From Trichocoleus desertorum ATA4-8-CV12 (GTDB lineage: Bacteria; Cyanobacteriota; Cyanobacteriia; FACHB-46): a stretch of 64,000 bases of DNA. The notes under the pieces were generated by a model, which was given only the letters and a program-made list of their open reading frames with translations, had not been told where the DNA came from and searched no databases. A program made the position numbers and the translations under genes. The DNA is taken from assembly GCA_019358975.1 (NCBI GenBank), contig JAHHIL010000016.1, positions 1 through 64,000 of the forward strand, read 5' to 3'. How positions within the stretch are numbered: position 1 is the stretch's first letter; each line of letters opens with the position of its first letter. This document shows, one piece after another, positions 34,623-44,145 of the stretch.

Positions 34623-34876
34623 AATTAGCTCCTCTGATTTGGGTATCTGCCATCCTAATGAACTCTGCCATCCCAACTCGTCTACTTAGCGACAGAGGCT
34701 AATCTTGAATCCCCAGAGATAGATTTGTAGAACCTAAGTTTAGGGGTGGAATCCCTACATGGGTGGTCGTGTTCCCTGGCTGATGAAAGGTGAGGCGATC
34801 GCCACAATGTTAGATCAGATGGCAAGCAGATTTTACTAACTTTTTTATTTGCGTTCAGCAACGCTGACATAGAAGC

Positions 34877-36559
34877 ATGCAAATTACAGATGATCTCCAG
34901 AAACTGTTAAAGATTTTGCCTTCGGAGATTCAACAGATTTTAGAACAACATCCAGAGCGCGATCGCCTCGTTGAAGTGGTTTTAGACTTGGGGCGGCGTC
35001 CTGAAGCACGATTCCCTCATGGAGCCGAGTACCTTTCTGAGCAGATGGTAACTCGAACTCAAATTCAGGACTGTATCGATCGCTTGGGTGACTTTGGCGG
35101 AGACAACCGGGCAGGCATTGAGCAAACCTTGCATCGCATTAGTGCCATCAGAAACCGCTCTGGTGAGATTGTCGGCTTAACCTGTCGGGTGGGCCGCGCG
35201 ATTTTTGGCACGATCGCCATGATTCGAGATCTGGTAGAAACAGGCCAGTCAATTCTAATGTTGGGTCGTCCAGGGGTCGGCAAAACCACAGCCTTGCGCG
35301 AAATTGCGCGGGTTCTGGCAGATGATTTGAATAAGCGAGTCGTGATCATTGACAGCTCCAATGAAATTGCGGGCGATGGCGATATCCCTCACCCCGCGAT
35401 CGGTCGGGCTAGACGGATGCAAGTCGCTCGTCCTGAACTGCAACATCAAGTGATGATTGAGGCGGTGGAGAACCACATGCCAGAAGTAATCGTGATTGAT
35501 GAGATCGGTACAGAGCTAGAGGCCCTTGCAGCTCGCACGATCGCAGAGCGGGGAGTCCAGCTAGTCGGGACAGCTCACGGTAATCAAATCGAGAACTTGA
35601 TCAAAAACCCCACACTCTCTGATCTGGTAGGTGGGATTCAATCTGTGACGCTGGGAGATGAGGAAGCCAAACGCCGAGGCAGCCAAAAGAGTGTCTTAGA
35701 GCGCAAAGCTCCCCCAACTTTCGACATTGCGGTAGAGATGCTAGAGCGTCAGCGGTGGGTCGTGCATGAAACAGTGGCAGACAGCGTGGATGCCTTGCTC
35801 CGAGGCCGTCAACCTAACCCTGAAATCAGAACCATCAATGACGAAGGACAGGTGATCATTACGCGAGAAGTGCCCAGCCTTTCGCCTCTGAGACGGCCTA
35901 ATGCGCCCACTGGGAATGCTTCATTTAGTAAGACCAGTAGCCAAAATACAGGACAACTCCTGTCTTTTCCCCAGAAGCTATCTAGGAGTAAAAATTTGGC
36001 AGAACTTGATAGTGGGCTAATCCCTGAAGAGGCTTTAGAGCTATCGAGTCATCAACCGCTACGGCTTTACCTCTACGGCACAGGTCGTCAGCAGTTGGAG
36101 CAAGTCATAGGGATGCTGAATTTGCCAGTGGTACTAGTCGATGCACTGGGAGATGCCGAAGCGATCTTGGCGTTGCGATCGCACTTGAGAAAGCATGCCA
36201 ACTTACAACACCTAGCCCAAGCGCACGACATCCCAATCTACGCCATTAAATCCAACAGTACTCCTCAAATTATCCGTACTTTACGCCAAGTGCTGGGGAT
36301 GCCAGGGTTAGAGGCGATCGCTGAACCTGATTTTGATCTAGAGGCGGAGCAAAATGATGAAGGTGACGAAATGGATGCTATGGAAGAAGCCAGATTGGCA
36401 GTAGAACAAATTGTGCTGCCTAAAGGTCAACCTGTAGAGTTGTTGCCTCGCGCCTCCCATATCCGCAAGATGCAACATGAGTTAGTAGAGCACTACCAAC
36501 TCCAGTCCAGCAGCTTCGGCTCTGAACCGCATCGTCGTTTACGGATCTATCCAGCGTAG
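34877..36559 (+). CDS. R3H-domain AAA ATPase (Ycf45-like)
   Basis: 560 residues. Residues 1-95 form a helical domain. The ATPase has Walker A at GRPGVGKTTALRE (about 129-141), Walker B at EVIVIDEIGTELEA and a sensor region GTAHGNQIENLIKNP. This central part is like the SpoIIIAA/Ycf45 group. Residues 385-460 form a Rossmann-like extra domain (ALELSSHQPLRLYLYG). An R3H single-strand nucleic-acid-binding motif ends the protein (RASHIRKMQHELVEHYQLQS). Ycf45 is conserved in cyanobacteria and some plastids, role unknown. A hairpin with a T-run follows. Confidence 0.9.
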   Translation: MQITDDLQKLLKILPSEIQQILEQHPERDRLVEVVLDLGRRPEARFPHGAEYLSEQMVTRTQIQDCIDRLGDFGGDNRAGIEQTLHRISAIRNRSGEIVGLTCRVGRAIFGTIAMIRDLVETGQSILMLGRPGVGKTTALREIARVLADDLNKRVVIIDSSNEIAGDGDIPHPAIGRARRMQVARPELQHQVMIEAVENHMPEVIVIDEIGTELEALAARTIAERGVQLVGTAHGNQIENLIKNPTLSDLVGGIQSVTLGDEEAKRRGSQKSVLERKAPPTFDIAVEMLERQRWVVHETVADSVDALLRGRQPNPEIRTINDEGQVIITREVPSLSPLRRPNAPTGNASFSKTSSQNTGQLLSFPQKLSRSKNLAELDSGLIPEEALELSSHQPLRLYLYGTGRQQLEQVIGMLNLPVVLVDALGDAEAILALRSHLRKHANLQHLAQAHDIPIYAIKSNSTPQIIRTLRQVLGMPGLEAIAEPDFDLEAEQNDEGDEMDAMEEARLAVEQIVLPKGQPVELLPRASHIRKMQHELVEHYQLQSSSFGSEPHRRLRIYPA

Positions 36560-36581
36560 TCCTAACGCAATAATGATATGA

Positions 36582-36613
36582 AATGGGTGGTCCTTAGCGA
36601 TCGCCCATTTTTT
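36582..36613 (+). terminator. Rho-independent terminator of the AAA/R3H gene
   Basis: AATGGGTG (36582-36589) pairs with CGCCCATT (36602-36609) over eight bases with one G-U, followed by TTTT. The right arm uses a HIP1 core (GCGATCGCCC). Confidence 0.75.
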
Positions 36614-36752
36614 GTAAATTGAACCTGTACAACTCGCTGATTAGGTATGTTATACAAGATCGATTGAGTCTAATCATCATTAGGTTTCTCTATGTGCCGA
36701 TATGCGTACCACACCTACAAGTCGCACTTTGCATGTTTTACATCAAGCTGAT

Positions 36753-37166
36753 TTATGGTGGTGGATGACGACCTAGCAACTCCTCTTCTCCCCGAATCGC
36801 CAACATTGTGGCTCGATTTAGGTCAAGGGCCTGCACTGTCGCTCGACCTATAGCTGTTAACCCAACAACTTGTACACCACTCCAAGCAAAGTGGTCTTCC
36901 CATACCTGTTGACGAGGATTAAAAACGGAGACAATTTTACCCGTCTCTACATCCTTAAGAGCTTGCCGTGCGCCTTTACGAAGAGAACAGGAAACACAGG
37001 CAAGAGCCAAATTTTCTGAAGTGGTTTCGCCACCTGCTACTTCAGGGATAATGTGGTCAATATGGAAAGTTGCAACTTGCCCAAGTTGAGATATTCCACA
37101 GTACTCGCAACGGTGATTAGCCCGTTGAATTACTAATCGACGAAGAGAAGCTGGAATCGTTGCCAT
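36753..37166 (-). CDS. HNH endonuclease
   Basis: 137 residues. HNH core: HRCEYCGISQ with zinc cysteines, FHIDHIIPEVAGGETTSENLALACVSCSLRK (residues about 33-63), with the catalytic histidine in IDHI. The C-terminal HFAWSGVQVVGLTAIGRATVQAL is a typical cyanobacterial HNH tail. It starts exactly after the stop of a 74-residue gene on the same strand (TAAATG), so the two are one unit. Confidence 0.9.
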   Translation of the reverse strand: MATIPASLRRLVIQRANHRCEYCGISQLGQVATFHIDHIIPEVAGGETTSENLALACVSCSLRKGARQALKDVETGKIVSVFNPRQQVWEDHFAWSGVQVVGLTAIGRATVQALDLNRATMLAIRGEEELLGRHPPP

Positions 37167-37391
37167 TTATGATTGCTTCATTACACGGGTTGAGCGCAAA
37201 CGCAGCAAAGATAAAAATTCTGCCAGCTCTACAAGTCCTTCTGCCTCCTGTCGTTCTGACTGAGACAACATACAGCCCTCATCCTGTTGATCCAATAGAA
37301 ATTGTAAACGTGCTTGAACTGCTTGAGGTAGTTGAAATTGGGTTAGTTCGATGGGGATCTCGACGACTTCAGGCATAAAGTAGTTACTCAA
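37167..37391 (-). CDS. Small partner protein of the HNH gene
   Basis: 74 residues, helical, with LQFLLDQQDEGCMLSQSERQ then EAEGLVELAEFLSLLRLRS. The style is that of small cyanobacterial proteins that precede HNH genes in two-gene units and look like antitoxin or regulatory partners. The stop and the HNH ATG abut. No DNA-binding motif can be assigned safely. Confidence 0.75.
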   Translation of the reverse strand: MSNYFMPEVVEIPIELTQFQLPQAVQARLQFLLDQQDEGCMLSQSERQEAEGLVELAEFLSLLRLRSTRVMKQS

Positions 37392-37641
37392 TTTGTCAGT
37401 TAGCTACAGACTTATTCTAAGCGAAAGACTGGGAGGCTTATCCATCTTTCCTTCTTGGGATACAGATATATTTCTTCCCTTAGGAGTAGCTGTAAGTTAG
37501 TAACAATAATAATTAGGGGAGGAAGAGTCAGAATAGCTGCAAGCAAGCCCCTATTAATTCCTTGACTTTCAGTCTGTAGGTCATTGGCAATGAGGGAATA
37601 GACTCTATACCTTGTTACAGTGGCGACTAGGGAATTGAACT

Positions 37642-40600
37642 GTGGAAAAGGTGCAACGTTCAGTGATCAAAGATGAACCTCTGTGGTTTAAGAACGCGAT
37701 CATCTATGAGGTGCCAGTTCGGGCCTTTGCTGATAGTAACGGAGATGGTATTGGTGACTTTCGGGGTCTGACAGAGAAACTAGACTATTTACAAGACTTA
37801 GGCGTCACTGCCCTTTGGGTGCTGCCGTTCTTTCCTTCGCCACTCAAAGACGATGGCTACGATATTGCTGACTACACCAACGTCAACCCGATCTATGGCA
37901 CCCTAGAAGACTTTCAGGAGTTTTTGGCAGCGGCGCATCAGCGGGGAATTCGGGTCATTATTGAGCTGATTGTTAACCATACTTCTGACCAGCATCCCTG
38001 GTTTCAGCGGGCTCGGCGGGCTCCTAAAGGTAGTGTAGAGCGGGACTTTTACGTTTGGAGTGATACGCCAGAGAAATACCAGGAAGCTCGGATTATTTTT
38101 CAGGATTTTGAGACTTCTAACTGGGCTTGGGACCCGATCGCCAAGGCTTACTACTGGCACCGTTTCTACTCCCACCAGCCTGACTTGAACTACGACAACC
38201 CAGCTGTTCGGCAAGCTGTATTTGAGGTATTGGATTTCTGGCTCAGCATGGGTGTCGATGGCCTGCGAATGGACGCCGTACCTTATCTCTACGAGCGCGA
38301 AGGTACTAACTGTGAGAATTTGCCAGAAACCCATGACTTTCTGAAGCAAATGCGGCAATATGTGGACGAAAGACATCCGAACCGGATGCTGCTAGCAGAG
38401 GCTAACCAGTGGCCAGAAGATGCAGCGGCTTACTATGGCGATGGGGATGAGTGCCATATGAACTTCCACTTCCCCCTGATGCCCCGCTTGTTTATGTCGT
38501 TGCGGATGGAAGACAGCTTCCCGATTATCGACATTTTGCATCAGACGCCCTCCATTCCAGATAACTGCCAGTGGGGATTGTTCCTCCGCAACCATGATGA
38601 ATTAACGCTAGAAATGGTGACGGACGAAGACCGCGACTATATGTATCGCGTCTATGCCCAAGACCGTGACATGCGGGTGAATTTAGGAATTCGGCGGCGC
38701 TTAGCTCCCTTGCTAGGCAACGATCGCCGTCAAATTGAATTGCTCAATAGCTTGCTGCTTGCCCTCCCAGGAACTCCGGTGCTCTATTACGGAGATGAGA
38801 TCGGTATGGGGGATAACGTCTATGTGGGCGATCGCAATGGTGTGCGCACTCCGATGCAATGGAGCGCCGATCGCAATGCTGGATTTAGCCGCGCCAATCC
38901 CCAGCGGTTGTATTTACCCATTATTGTCGATTCAGAATATCATTACGAAGCGATTAATGTGGAAGCGCAACGAGCTAACCCTAACTCGCTTTGGCATTGG
39001 ATGAAGCGGTTAATGGCGACTCGCAAGCGCTTTCAAGCCTTAGGACGGGGTAGTTTTGAGCTGCTGCATCCGGATAACCGGAAGGTCTTGGCCTTTATCC
39101 GTACTTATGAAGACGAATCGATCGTAGTCATTGTCAATCTATCCCGCTTTGTGCAAACTGTAGAAATTGATCTCTCGGCCTTTGATGGCATGATGCCTGT
39201 GGAGATCTTTGGTCGCACTCAGTTTCCCCCAATCACCGACTCTCCTTACTTCCTGAGTGTCGGGCCTTACGCCTTCTATTGGTTCACGCTTCAACCTCAA
39301 CCCAGCGCCTTACCAGCACCCAAATCTCAAGCTGAGCTACCAACCCTGATGGTTCAGGGAGAATGGCAGATGGTGTTGTCCCAACGCGATTCACGGGATA
39401 ACTTAGAATCGGTGCTAGCGAGTTATCTATATACCTGTCGTTGGTTTGTCAGCAACGCGCAAACGGTGCAATCGGTTCAGATTAAGGAGGCGATCGCGAT
39501 TCCGTTTCAGGATCGAGAGGCGCGTCTCCTTTGTGTGCAAGTGCAGTACATCCAAGGAGAGTCAGATACCTATTTGCTGCCTCTGGGTTATGCGGAAGGA
39601 GACCAAGCGATCCATTTGTTGGCGGATAGCCCCCAGCTAGTAGTGGCTCGGCTGCACATTGCTGGCAAAGATGATATTGGCGTTTTATTTGATGCCACAG
39701 CTGACAAAAATTTCCTCACGGCTCTTCTGGATGCAGTTGCGAAAAATCAACGCTATCCAGGGATGGCAGGAGAATTGGCGGCTACAGCAACCGACATCTT
39801 CGCTCCTCTAACGGCTGACGTTTCTCCGCTAGAACCAACGTTGATGAAAGGAGAGCACAATAACACCTCGATTATTTATGGCGATCGCTTGATTTTGAAG
39901 CTGTTCCGTAAAATCGAAGAAGGCATTAACCCTGATCTGGAAATTGGGATCTTTTTGGAGGAGAAAAAGTGCTTAGAGCATTTCGCTTCGGTGGCGGGAG
40001 CCTTGGAGTATCGCCAACGCAATAAAGAACCCATGACGTTCGGGAGATTGCAAGAATTTGTCTTAGATACCCGGAGTGGCTGGGATTACACCCTCGACAG
40101 CCTCCGTGATTACTTCGATCACGCGCTGATCCAGCCAGAGGCGATCAAAGAAATCTCCTTCCCATCTGACTCATTATCCGATTGGCAAAAAACTGAAGTG
40201 CCTGACTCTCACCTCAGCACGATTGGTTCTTATCTTGCTAATGTCAAGCTCCTAGCTCAGCGAACCGCAGAACTACATAGTGCTTTAGCTTCTGATCCAG
40301 AGAATGCCAGTTTTGCGCCAGAACCGTTCTCTACGTTCTATCAGCGCTCCATCTATCAATATGCGCGGAATTTGACAGGGAAAGTATTCCGTTTGTTAAA
40401 ACAGAACTTAGGTACTTTATCTGCTGATACGCAACCGTTGGCCCAGTCTGTTTGCGATTTGCAGGATAAGGCGCTGGATTGCTTCCAGTTAATCCTCAAT
40501 CAAAAGATTACCGCTATGCGGACTCGCTGCCACGGAGATTATCATCTGGGACAAGTGCTGTATACCGGAAAGGATTTCATTATTATCGATTTTGAGGGAG

Positions 40601-40986
40601 AACCGAATCGAACTCTCAGCGAACGCCGCATGAAGCGATCGCCTTTGCGAGATGTAGCAGGCATGTTGCAATCCTTCTATTACGCCGCTAACCAGGCCCT
40701 CCGCAATGAAATCGAAGGTGGCTTGATCCATGCAGATAACCTAGCGCTCATGGAGCAATGGACAGAATTTTGGCATACCTCTGTCAGTGCTACGTTCCTT
40801 AATACCTACCTGGCAACTGCGGCCCAGCATCCTTTTGTGCCTCAAACCGAACAGGAGCTACAGGTACTATTGAATGCCTATCTTTTAGAGAAAGCGGTCT
40901 ATAGCCTCGGCCACGACCTCAACCACTATCCCGATCAAGTAGAAATTTCTCTACAGCGACTGTTCCAGTTGATTAATGCAGGTTAG
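37642..40986 (+). CDS. treS: Trehalose synthase (maltose glucosylmutase) fused to maltokinase
   Basis: 1114 residues, GTG start. Residues 1-555 are a GH13 TreS: DGIGDFRGLTEKLDYLQDLG, DGYDIADYTNVNP, the nucleophile aspartate in GVDGLRMDAVPYL, acid/base in LLAEANQWPED and FLRNHDELTLEM. Residues about 570-1110 are a maltokinase: MKGEHNNTSIIYGDRLILKL, and the phosphotransfer loop TRCHGDYHLGQVLYTGKDFIIIDFEGEP. The enzyme interconverts maltose and trehalose and makes maltose-1-phosphate, feeding glycogen via GlgE. GlgE is not in this window. Such fusions are frequent in bacteria. Cytosolic. Confidence 0.93.
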   Translation: MEKVQRSVIKDEPLWFKNAIIYEVPVRAFADSNGDGIGDFRGLTEKLDYLQDLGVTALWVLPFFPSPLKDDGYDIADYTNVNPIYGTLEDFQEFLAAAHQRGIRVIIELIVNHTSDQHPWFQRARRAPKGSVERDFYVWSDTPEKYQEARIIFQDFETSNWAWDPIAKAYYWHRFYSHQPDLNYDNPAVRQAVFEVLDFWLSMGVDGLRMDAVPYLYEREGTNCENLPETHDFLKQMRQYVDERHPNRMLLAEANQWPEDAAAYYGDGDECHMNFHFPLMPRLFMSLRMEDSFPIIDILHQTPSIPDNCQWGLFLRNHDELTLEMVTDEDRDYMYRVYAQDRDMRVNLGIRRRLAPLLGNDRRQIELLNSLLLALPGTPVLYYGDEIGMGDNVYVGDRNGVRTPMQWSADRNAGFSRANPQRLYLPIIVDSEYHYEAINVEAQRANPNSLWHWMKRLMATRKRFQALGRGSFELLHPDNRKVLAFIRTYEDESIVVIVNLSRFVQTVEIDLSAFDGMMPVEIFGRTQFPPITDSPYFLSVGPYAFYWFTLQPQPSALPAPKSQAELPTLMVQGEWQMVLSQRDSRDNLESVLASYLYTCRWFVSNAQTVQSVQIKEAIAIPFQDREARLLCVQVQYIQGESDTYLLPLGYAEGDQAIHLLADSPQLVVARLHIAGKDDIGVLFDATADKNFLTALLDAVAKNQRYPGMAGELAATATDIFAPLTADVSPLEPTLMKGEHNNTSIIYGDRLILKLFRKIEEGINPDLEIGIFLEEKKCLEHFASVAGALEYRQRNKEPMTFGRLQEFVLDTRSGWDYTLDSLRDYFDHALIQPEAIKEISFPSDSLSDWQKTEVPDSHLSTIGSYLANVKLLAQRTAELHSALASDPENASFAPEPFSTFYQRSIYQYARNLTGKVFRLLKQNLGTLSADTQPLAQSVCDLQDKALDCFQLILNQKITAMRTRCHGDYHLGQVLYTGKDFIIIDFEGEPNRTLSERRMKRSPLRDVAGMLQSFYYAANQALRNEIEGGLIHADNLALMEQWTEFWHTSVSATFLNTYLATAAQHPFVPQTEQELQVLLNAYLLEKAVYSLGHDLNHYPDQVEISLQRLFQLINAG

Positions 40987-41087
40987 TGGCTCGTAGAGGC
41001 GAATGGCCGCTCGTCTCTACATATTTGCTCTTAACAATTTGCTCTCACAAAGAGTTTGTCCTGCAAAAAATAGTTCCTGCAAAAAGT

Positions 41088-41130
41088 AGAGGGCGATCGC
41101 ATTACTGGTAAACAGAAGCGATCGCCCTCT
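41088..41130. terminator. HIP1-based bidirectional terminator
   Basis: AGAGGGCGATCGC at 41088-41100 and GCGATCGCCCTCT at 41118-41130 are a perfect 13-bp inverted repeat with a 17-base loop. A T-rich CTTTTG follows and AAAAAG precedes, so it can stop transcription from TreS-maltokinase and from the opposite gene. Confidence 0.75.
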
Positions 41131-41176
41131 CTTTTGATCTAATCTCTACCTAATGCACCAACTAATACACCGAAAA

Positions 41177-41962
41177 TTAGCGCTTGTTAGAGCGTTCTTT
41201 TTCACGTAAAGCATCTCCCGCAGAGTGAAGCAGCTCACTGAGAATTTGCCGAATTTGCCGCTCTTTTTTCGCTACGGCTGTACCTGCATCTCCCAAACGC
41301 TCTTCTAGCTGCGATCGCTTCTGCTCTACTTGTTCAGCTAACGCTTCAGCTTGGGGACGAGAGCGGTCATACCAGTTTTTGGCTTCGTCTAAATATCCCT
41401 GGATATCCTCGGTGCGTCCACCATAACGGGCTGCTAAGTTAGCTCGGAGAATCGCCAATTGGGCTTGGAGTTGAGCATAGCGTTTTTGCATCAACGAGAC
41501 TTCTTCGCTATCCCGCAAGCTGTCTACTGCTGATGTGATAGCTGTCTTGACTGTAGGAGAGGTCTCACCGTGGTCTGCTTCACCCACATCGACTAGCAGG
41601 CGATCGATCTCTTGTTGCAGTTCTGCTTCTTCGTTGTCTAGTTTTGTTTCTAGTTGCTTCATCTCAGATTGAGTTTGAGAGATCGATCGCCGTCTGAGTT
41701 CGCTCACACCCTCAATTGCTCCTTCTAGGGAGGCAGTGACTTCCTCTTTTAGTTCACCACCTTTCTCTTGAAAGGTTTCAACAACCGCAGAAATAGCATC
41801 TCTGACGATATCCCGCAGTTCGCCTGAACCCTGCTTCATTTCAGAGGTGACTTGCGAAACTGCTGACTTCACAATGTCTCGAATGCGCTCCGATCGCACC
41901 TGTCCAGTAGATTTGGCTTGCTGCAAATCTTGGGTAATTTTCTCTTTGATATTGCTAGGCAT
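41177..41962 (-). CDS. Coiled-coil protein of unknown function
   Basis: MPSNIKEKITQDLQQAKSTG (ATG 41962) is preferred over the ATG nine bases upstream. 261 residues, almost entirely helical: an amphipathic N-terminal half with repeats like VKSAVSQVTSEMKQGSGELRD and VRDAISAVVETFQEKGGELK, then long coiled coils (QSEMKQLETKLDNEEAELQQ, QVEQKRSQLEERLGD). The repeated pattern resembles LEA or apolipoprotein-like sequences. No membrane segment. It is conserved in cyanobacteria, function unknown; a stress or structural role is a guess. Confidence 0.75.
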   Translation of the reverse strand: MPSNIKEKITQDLQQAKSTGQVRSERIRDIVKSAVSQVTSEMKQGSGELRDIVRDAISAVVETFQEKGGELKEEVTASLEGAIEGVSELRRRSISQTQSEMKQLETKLDNEEAELQQEIDRLLVDVGEADHGETSPTVKTAITSAVDSLRDSEEVSLMQKRYAQLQAQLAILRANLAARYGGRTEDIQGYLDEAKNWYDRSRPQAEALAEQVEQKRSQLEERLGDAGTAVAKKERQIRQILSELLHSAGDALREKERSNKR

Positions 41963-42147
41963 ATTAAGCACTCATGTTGTAGTCGTAGGCAGGGGCTATT
42001 TCAAGTTCGCACTTGAAGCCAATAAAGCTCGCACTGTAACAATCAAATAGGCTGGAGTATGCTCTGATCTTGTCGCAGCCAAGCTTAGATTGTTCACCCT
42101 CCTTAGACAGAACCTGAGTTACTTGAGAAGCATTCCCCTGATTCCAA

Positions 42148-44145
42148 TCACTTCACTGTAATCAACACTCCAGCACTTTCATTCATGACTCTATCCACGG
42201 CACACAGAGCATAAGTGCCAGGTGCAAGGATAATAGCGTTGGTATCAGCCGTTAGAATGCGTTGTAAGGGCCAGGTGTTGCCTGCTTGTTGATAGAGCGT
42301 CCAGGAGCGAACTGTGCTATTGGCAGCGTTAGTCCAAGTTAGGGTGCGATTCTGTAATTTTAGGTTGATTGGGAGAGAAGGGCGATCGCTACTGAGCCAA
42401 GGTGTGGCAGGGGCGAGAGCGGGCTTCGTATAGATGGCATTCTTGAATGTGTCGGTAATACCCAAACGGTTATCCAGTAAAGGCCTGGTGCTAAAGAAGA
42501 TGTTTCCCAAAGCCAACTGAGCAACCATACCACGGGTAATCGTGACTTGCTGCTCTACCTCAGAAACAGGCCATTTTATACTGTCTAATTTGCTTAAGTT
42601 GTTTCCTACATAAATGTGCCGACGCTGCGGGTTCTGCTCTGTCCACCATTGCAACAACATCGGGTAACTTTGGGCAGGCGCATCAATTCGCCAATATAGT
42701 TGTGGCGTGAAATAATCTACCCAACCTAACTGTATCCACTTCTTAGCATCGGCATAGAGACGCTCGTAAGCATCTAGACCTTGGGCTTTAGGAGGCTGTC
42801 CAGGGCGATAAATCCCAAAAGGACTAATACCAAATTTGACATGGCGTTTTGTGGCTCGAATCCCGGTAGCAAGGCGCTGGATCAGTTGGTTGACATTCTC
42901 CCGTCGCCAATCTCCCAAGGAGAGGGTGCCACCTTTAGCTTGATAGGCTTGGTAAGTTGTTTGGTCGGGAAAGGGTTGATCTGCGATCGGGTAGGGATAA
43001 AAATAATCATCTAGATGCACCCCATCTACGTCATAGCGGCGCACCACATCTAAAATCACGTTGTAGGACAAGTCTTGGACAACTTTTGCTCCTGGGTCCA
43101 TCCAGAGTTCGTCGCCGTATGGCAACACCGCTTCGGGATTAGTGAGCGCTAGGTGTGGAGCGGCCAAAGACTTATCTTGTCGGGAAGTTCTGGCTCGGTA
43201 AGGGTTGAACCAGGCATGCAACTCCATATTACGCTGGTGACACTGAGCGATCGCAAACTCTAAAGGATCGTAGAAGGGTTCTGGGGCTTTTCCTTGTGTT
43301 CCTGTGAGCCAGTTGCTCCAAGGCTCTAGCTGGGACGCATACAGGGCATCTCCTTCCGGTCGCACTTGCAGAATTACCGCGTTGATATTCAGTGCTTGCA
43401 ACTGATCCAACAAACTGACAAACTCTGCCTTTTGTTGGTCTACAGATAGCTTTTGGGAAGAGGGCCAATCTCGGTTCCAGACAGATGTTACCCAGACTCC
43501 ACGAAACTCTCTTGTATGAGATACGGTGGCGGTGCGCTGATAAGTAACGGTGTAGTTGGATGGAATGACAGGTGCTTGCCCCAAGTACACTAAAGTCTGA
43601 TAAATCAGGGCTGCGACTTCAGCGCGGGTGGCTGCCTGGAGCGGGTTCAGTCGTTTCAAGTCGGGGTAGTTGATGATCATTCCTGCACTGGTAGCAGCAG
43701 CGATCGCCTCAGTCGCATAGGCAGGAATTTGGGCTGTGTCTTGATATACCTCAGCTAAAACAGGCTTGAGATCAGCCACGACCATTTTGGTGATGCCCAA
43801 ACCATTGACTAGGGAAACCAAAACCTGTGCCCGGATAATCTTCTCGTTCGGTTGAAACAGATTATTCGGATAGCCCGACAGAAATCCAACTTCGTAAGCT
43901 TTTTGAATCGCAGCTCGCGCCCAATGAGTTGCAGGCACATCTACAAATGGCACGTAGGGACGAATGGCAAGTTTGGGAAAGGTCGCTTGCATCAGCGCTG
44001 CAAATTCAGCTCGCGTAATCGATTGGTTGGGCCGAAAGGTACCATCCTCAAACCCTTTAATGATGTTGCGCTGCGCCAAATTCTCAATGAAAGCGCGAGC
44101 CCAATGAGTTTGAATATCGGGGAAGCGAGCAGTCGTGTAAACCAT
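42148..44145 (-). CDS. SLH-repeat GHL10 (DUF187) glycoside hydrolase-like protein
   Basis: 665 residues from MVYTTARFPDIQ. Three SLH units: FPDIQTHWARAFIENLAQRN, FVDVPATHWARAAIQKAYEV, and a weaker VYQDTAQIPAYATEAIAAAT (about 1-180). The GHL10 TIM barrel (about 205-570) has EFRGVWVTSVWNRDWP, INAVILQVRPEGDALY, MELHAWFNPYRART, the acidic DVDGVHLDDYFYP and FGISPFGIYRPG; a fibronectin-like end (TLTWTNAANSTVRSWTLYQQ) follows. SLH binds the cell wall in the periplasm, yet I see no signal peptide before the first SLH unit; the start could lie upstream or export may be unusual. Confidence 0.88.
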   Translation of the reverse strand: MVYTTARFPDIQTHWARAFIENLAQRNIIKGFEDGTFRPNQSITRAEFAALMQATFPKLAIRPYVPFVDVPATHWARAAIQKAYEVGFLSGYPNNLFQPNEKIIRAQVLVSLVNGLGITKMVVADLKPVLAEVYQDTAQIPAYATEAIAAATSAGMIINYPDLKRLNPLQAATRAEVAALIYQTLVYLGQAPVIPSNYTVTYQRTATVSHTREFRGVWVTSVWNRDWPSSQKLSVDQQKAEFVSLLDQLQALNINAVILQVRPEGDALYASQLEPWSNWLTGTQGKAPEPFYDPLEFAIAQCHQRNMELHAWFNPYRARTSRQDKSLAAPHLALTNPEAVLPYGDELWMDPGAKVVQDLSYNVILDVVRRYDVDGVHLDDYFYPYPIADQPFPDQTTYQAYQAKGGTLSLGDWRRENVNQLIQRLATGIRATKRHVKFGISPFGIYRPGQPPKAQGLDAYERLYADAKKWIQLGWVDYFTPQLYWRIDAPAQSYPMLLQWWTEQNPQRRHIYVGNNLSKLDSIKWPVSEVEQQVTITRGMVAQLALGNIFFSTRPLLDNRLGITDTFKNAIYTKPALAPATPWLSSDRPSLPINLKLQNRTLTWTNAANSTVRSWTLYQQAGNTWPLQRILTADTNAIILAPGTYALCAVDRVMNESAGVLITVK

